Source of the DNA: Pseudomonadota bacterium
GTDB taxonomy: Bacteria > Pseudomonadota > Gammaproteobacteria > Steroidobacterales > Steroidobacteraceae
DNA: 6,098 bases
Direction of reading: 5' to 3'
Assembly (NCBI GenBank): GCA_003242275.1
Contig: QGUX01000211.1
Coordinates: 1 to 6,098, forward strand
Below, piece after piece: positions 6,040 to 6,098 of the stretch. The position numbers and the translations under genes are program-made. Below the pieces are notes generated by a model that was not told where the DNA came from, searched no databases, and saw nothing but the letters and a program-made list of their open reading frames with translations. The first letter of the stretch is position 1. Each line of letters opens with the position of its first letter.

Positions 6040-6098
6040 CTGTCTCTTATACACATTGGACGCTGCCGACGACCTACCCTGTGTAGATATTGGGGTTG
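6040..6098. other. Illumina Nextera adapter read-through (not genomic)
   Basis: Positions 6040-6056 read CTGTCTCTTATACACAT, the Tn5 mosaic end used in Nextera libraries. Positions 6059-6072 read GACGCTGCCGACGA, the rest of the standard read-1 adapter, with two mismatched bases (6057-6058) in between. The next eight bases (6073-6080) fall exactly where the i5 index sits. GTGTAGAT (6081-6088) is the start of the P5 flow-cell sequence, and the last ten bases are a degraded continuation of it. The order and spacing match the library construct, so this tail should be trimmed. The last genomic base is about 6039 or 6040. Confidence 0.97.

Noticed and set aside
4161..6056. 631-codon open frame on the - strand opposite the transporter gene
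   Set aside because: Its start codon comes from adapter bases, it runs antisense to a clear MFS gene, and its product is low-complexity Arg/Gln/Ala/His with no domain.
6040..6056. Tn5 mosaic end as a sign of a natural IS50/Tn5 insertion
   Set aside because: It is followed by the rest of the Nextera adapter, an eight-base index slot and the P5 beginning, so it comes from library preparation and not from a transposon in the genome.

Overview
The window is very GC-rich DNA with all genes on the + strand and little space between them. It looks like a contig from a gammaproteobacterium, probably near Xanthomonadales/Lysobacterales. That placement is an inference from four things: the GC-rich codon use, a full-length proofreading DNA polymerase I that lines up with the E. 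coli enzyme almost residue for residue, an LptM-type lipoprotein, and a COG3671-like membrane protein. It is not a proven taxonomic call.

Layout: (1) 1-684 is the 3' two-thirds of a zinc-type medium-chain alcohol dehydrogenase whose N-terminus lies off the window. (2) 685-770 is a short spacer with two GC hairpins and a possible -10 element. (3) 771-1190 encodes a 139-aa DUF4870/COG3671-like membrane protein. (4) 1205-1435 encodes a 76-aa lipoprotein of the LptM (YifL) family, the small partner of the LptD/LptE lipopolysaccharide translocon. (5) 1454-4318 is polA, encoding a 954-aa DNA polymerase I with all three enzymatic domains and every catalytic residue checked. (6) 4353-5642 encodes a 429-aa TCR/Tet-type major facilitator transporter. 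(7) 5643-5786 holds a perfect 10-bp hairpin followed by the unclear beginning of the next gene. (8) About 5742-6039 is the start of a multi-pass membrane protein. (9) 6040-6098 is not genomic: it is Illumina Nextera adapter sequence left on the contig end.

The DUF4870-like, lptM, polA and transporter genes are separated by 14, 18 and 34 bases, or overlap by one base if an alternative lptM start is used. They could be cotranscribed, with the hairpin at 5656-5679 as the likely end of the unit. The functions are unrelated (LPS assembly, DNA repair and replication, small-molecule efflux), so this is a housekeeping cluster and not a pathway.

I found no mobile element, CRISPR array, RNA gene or novel defence-like system. 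The most important observation is the adapter tail. It creates an artificial C-terminus on the last + strand reading frame and an artificial N-terminus on a long antisense frame.
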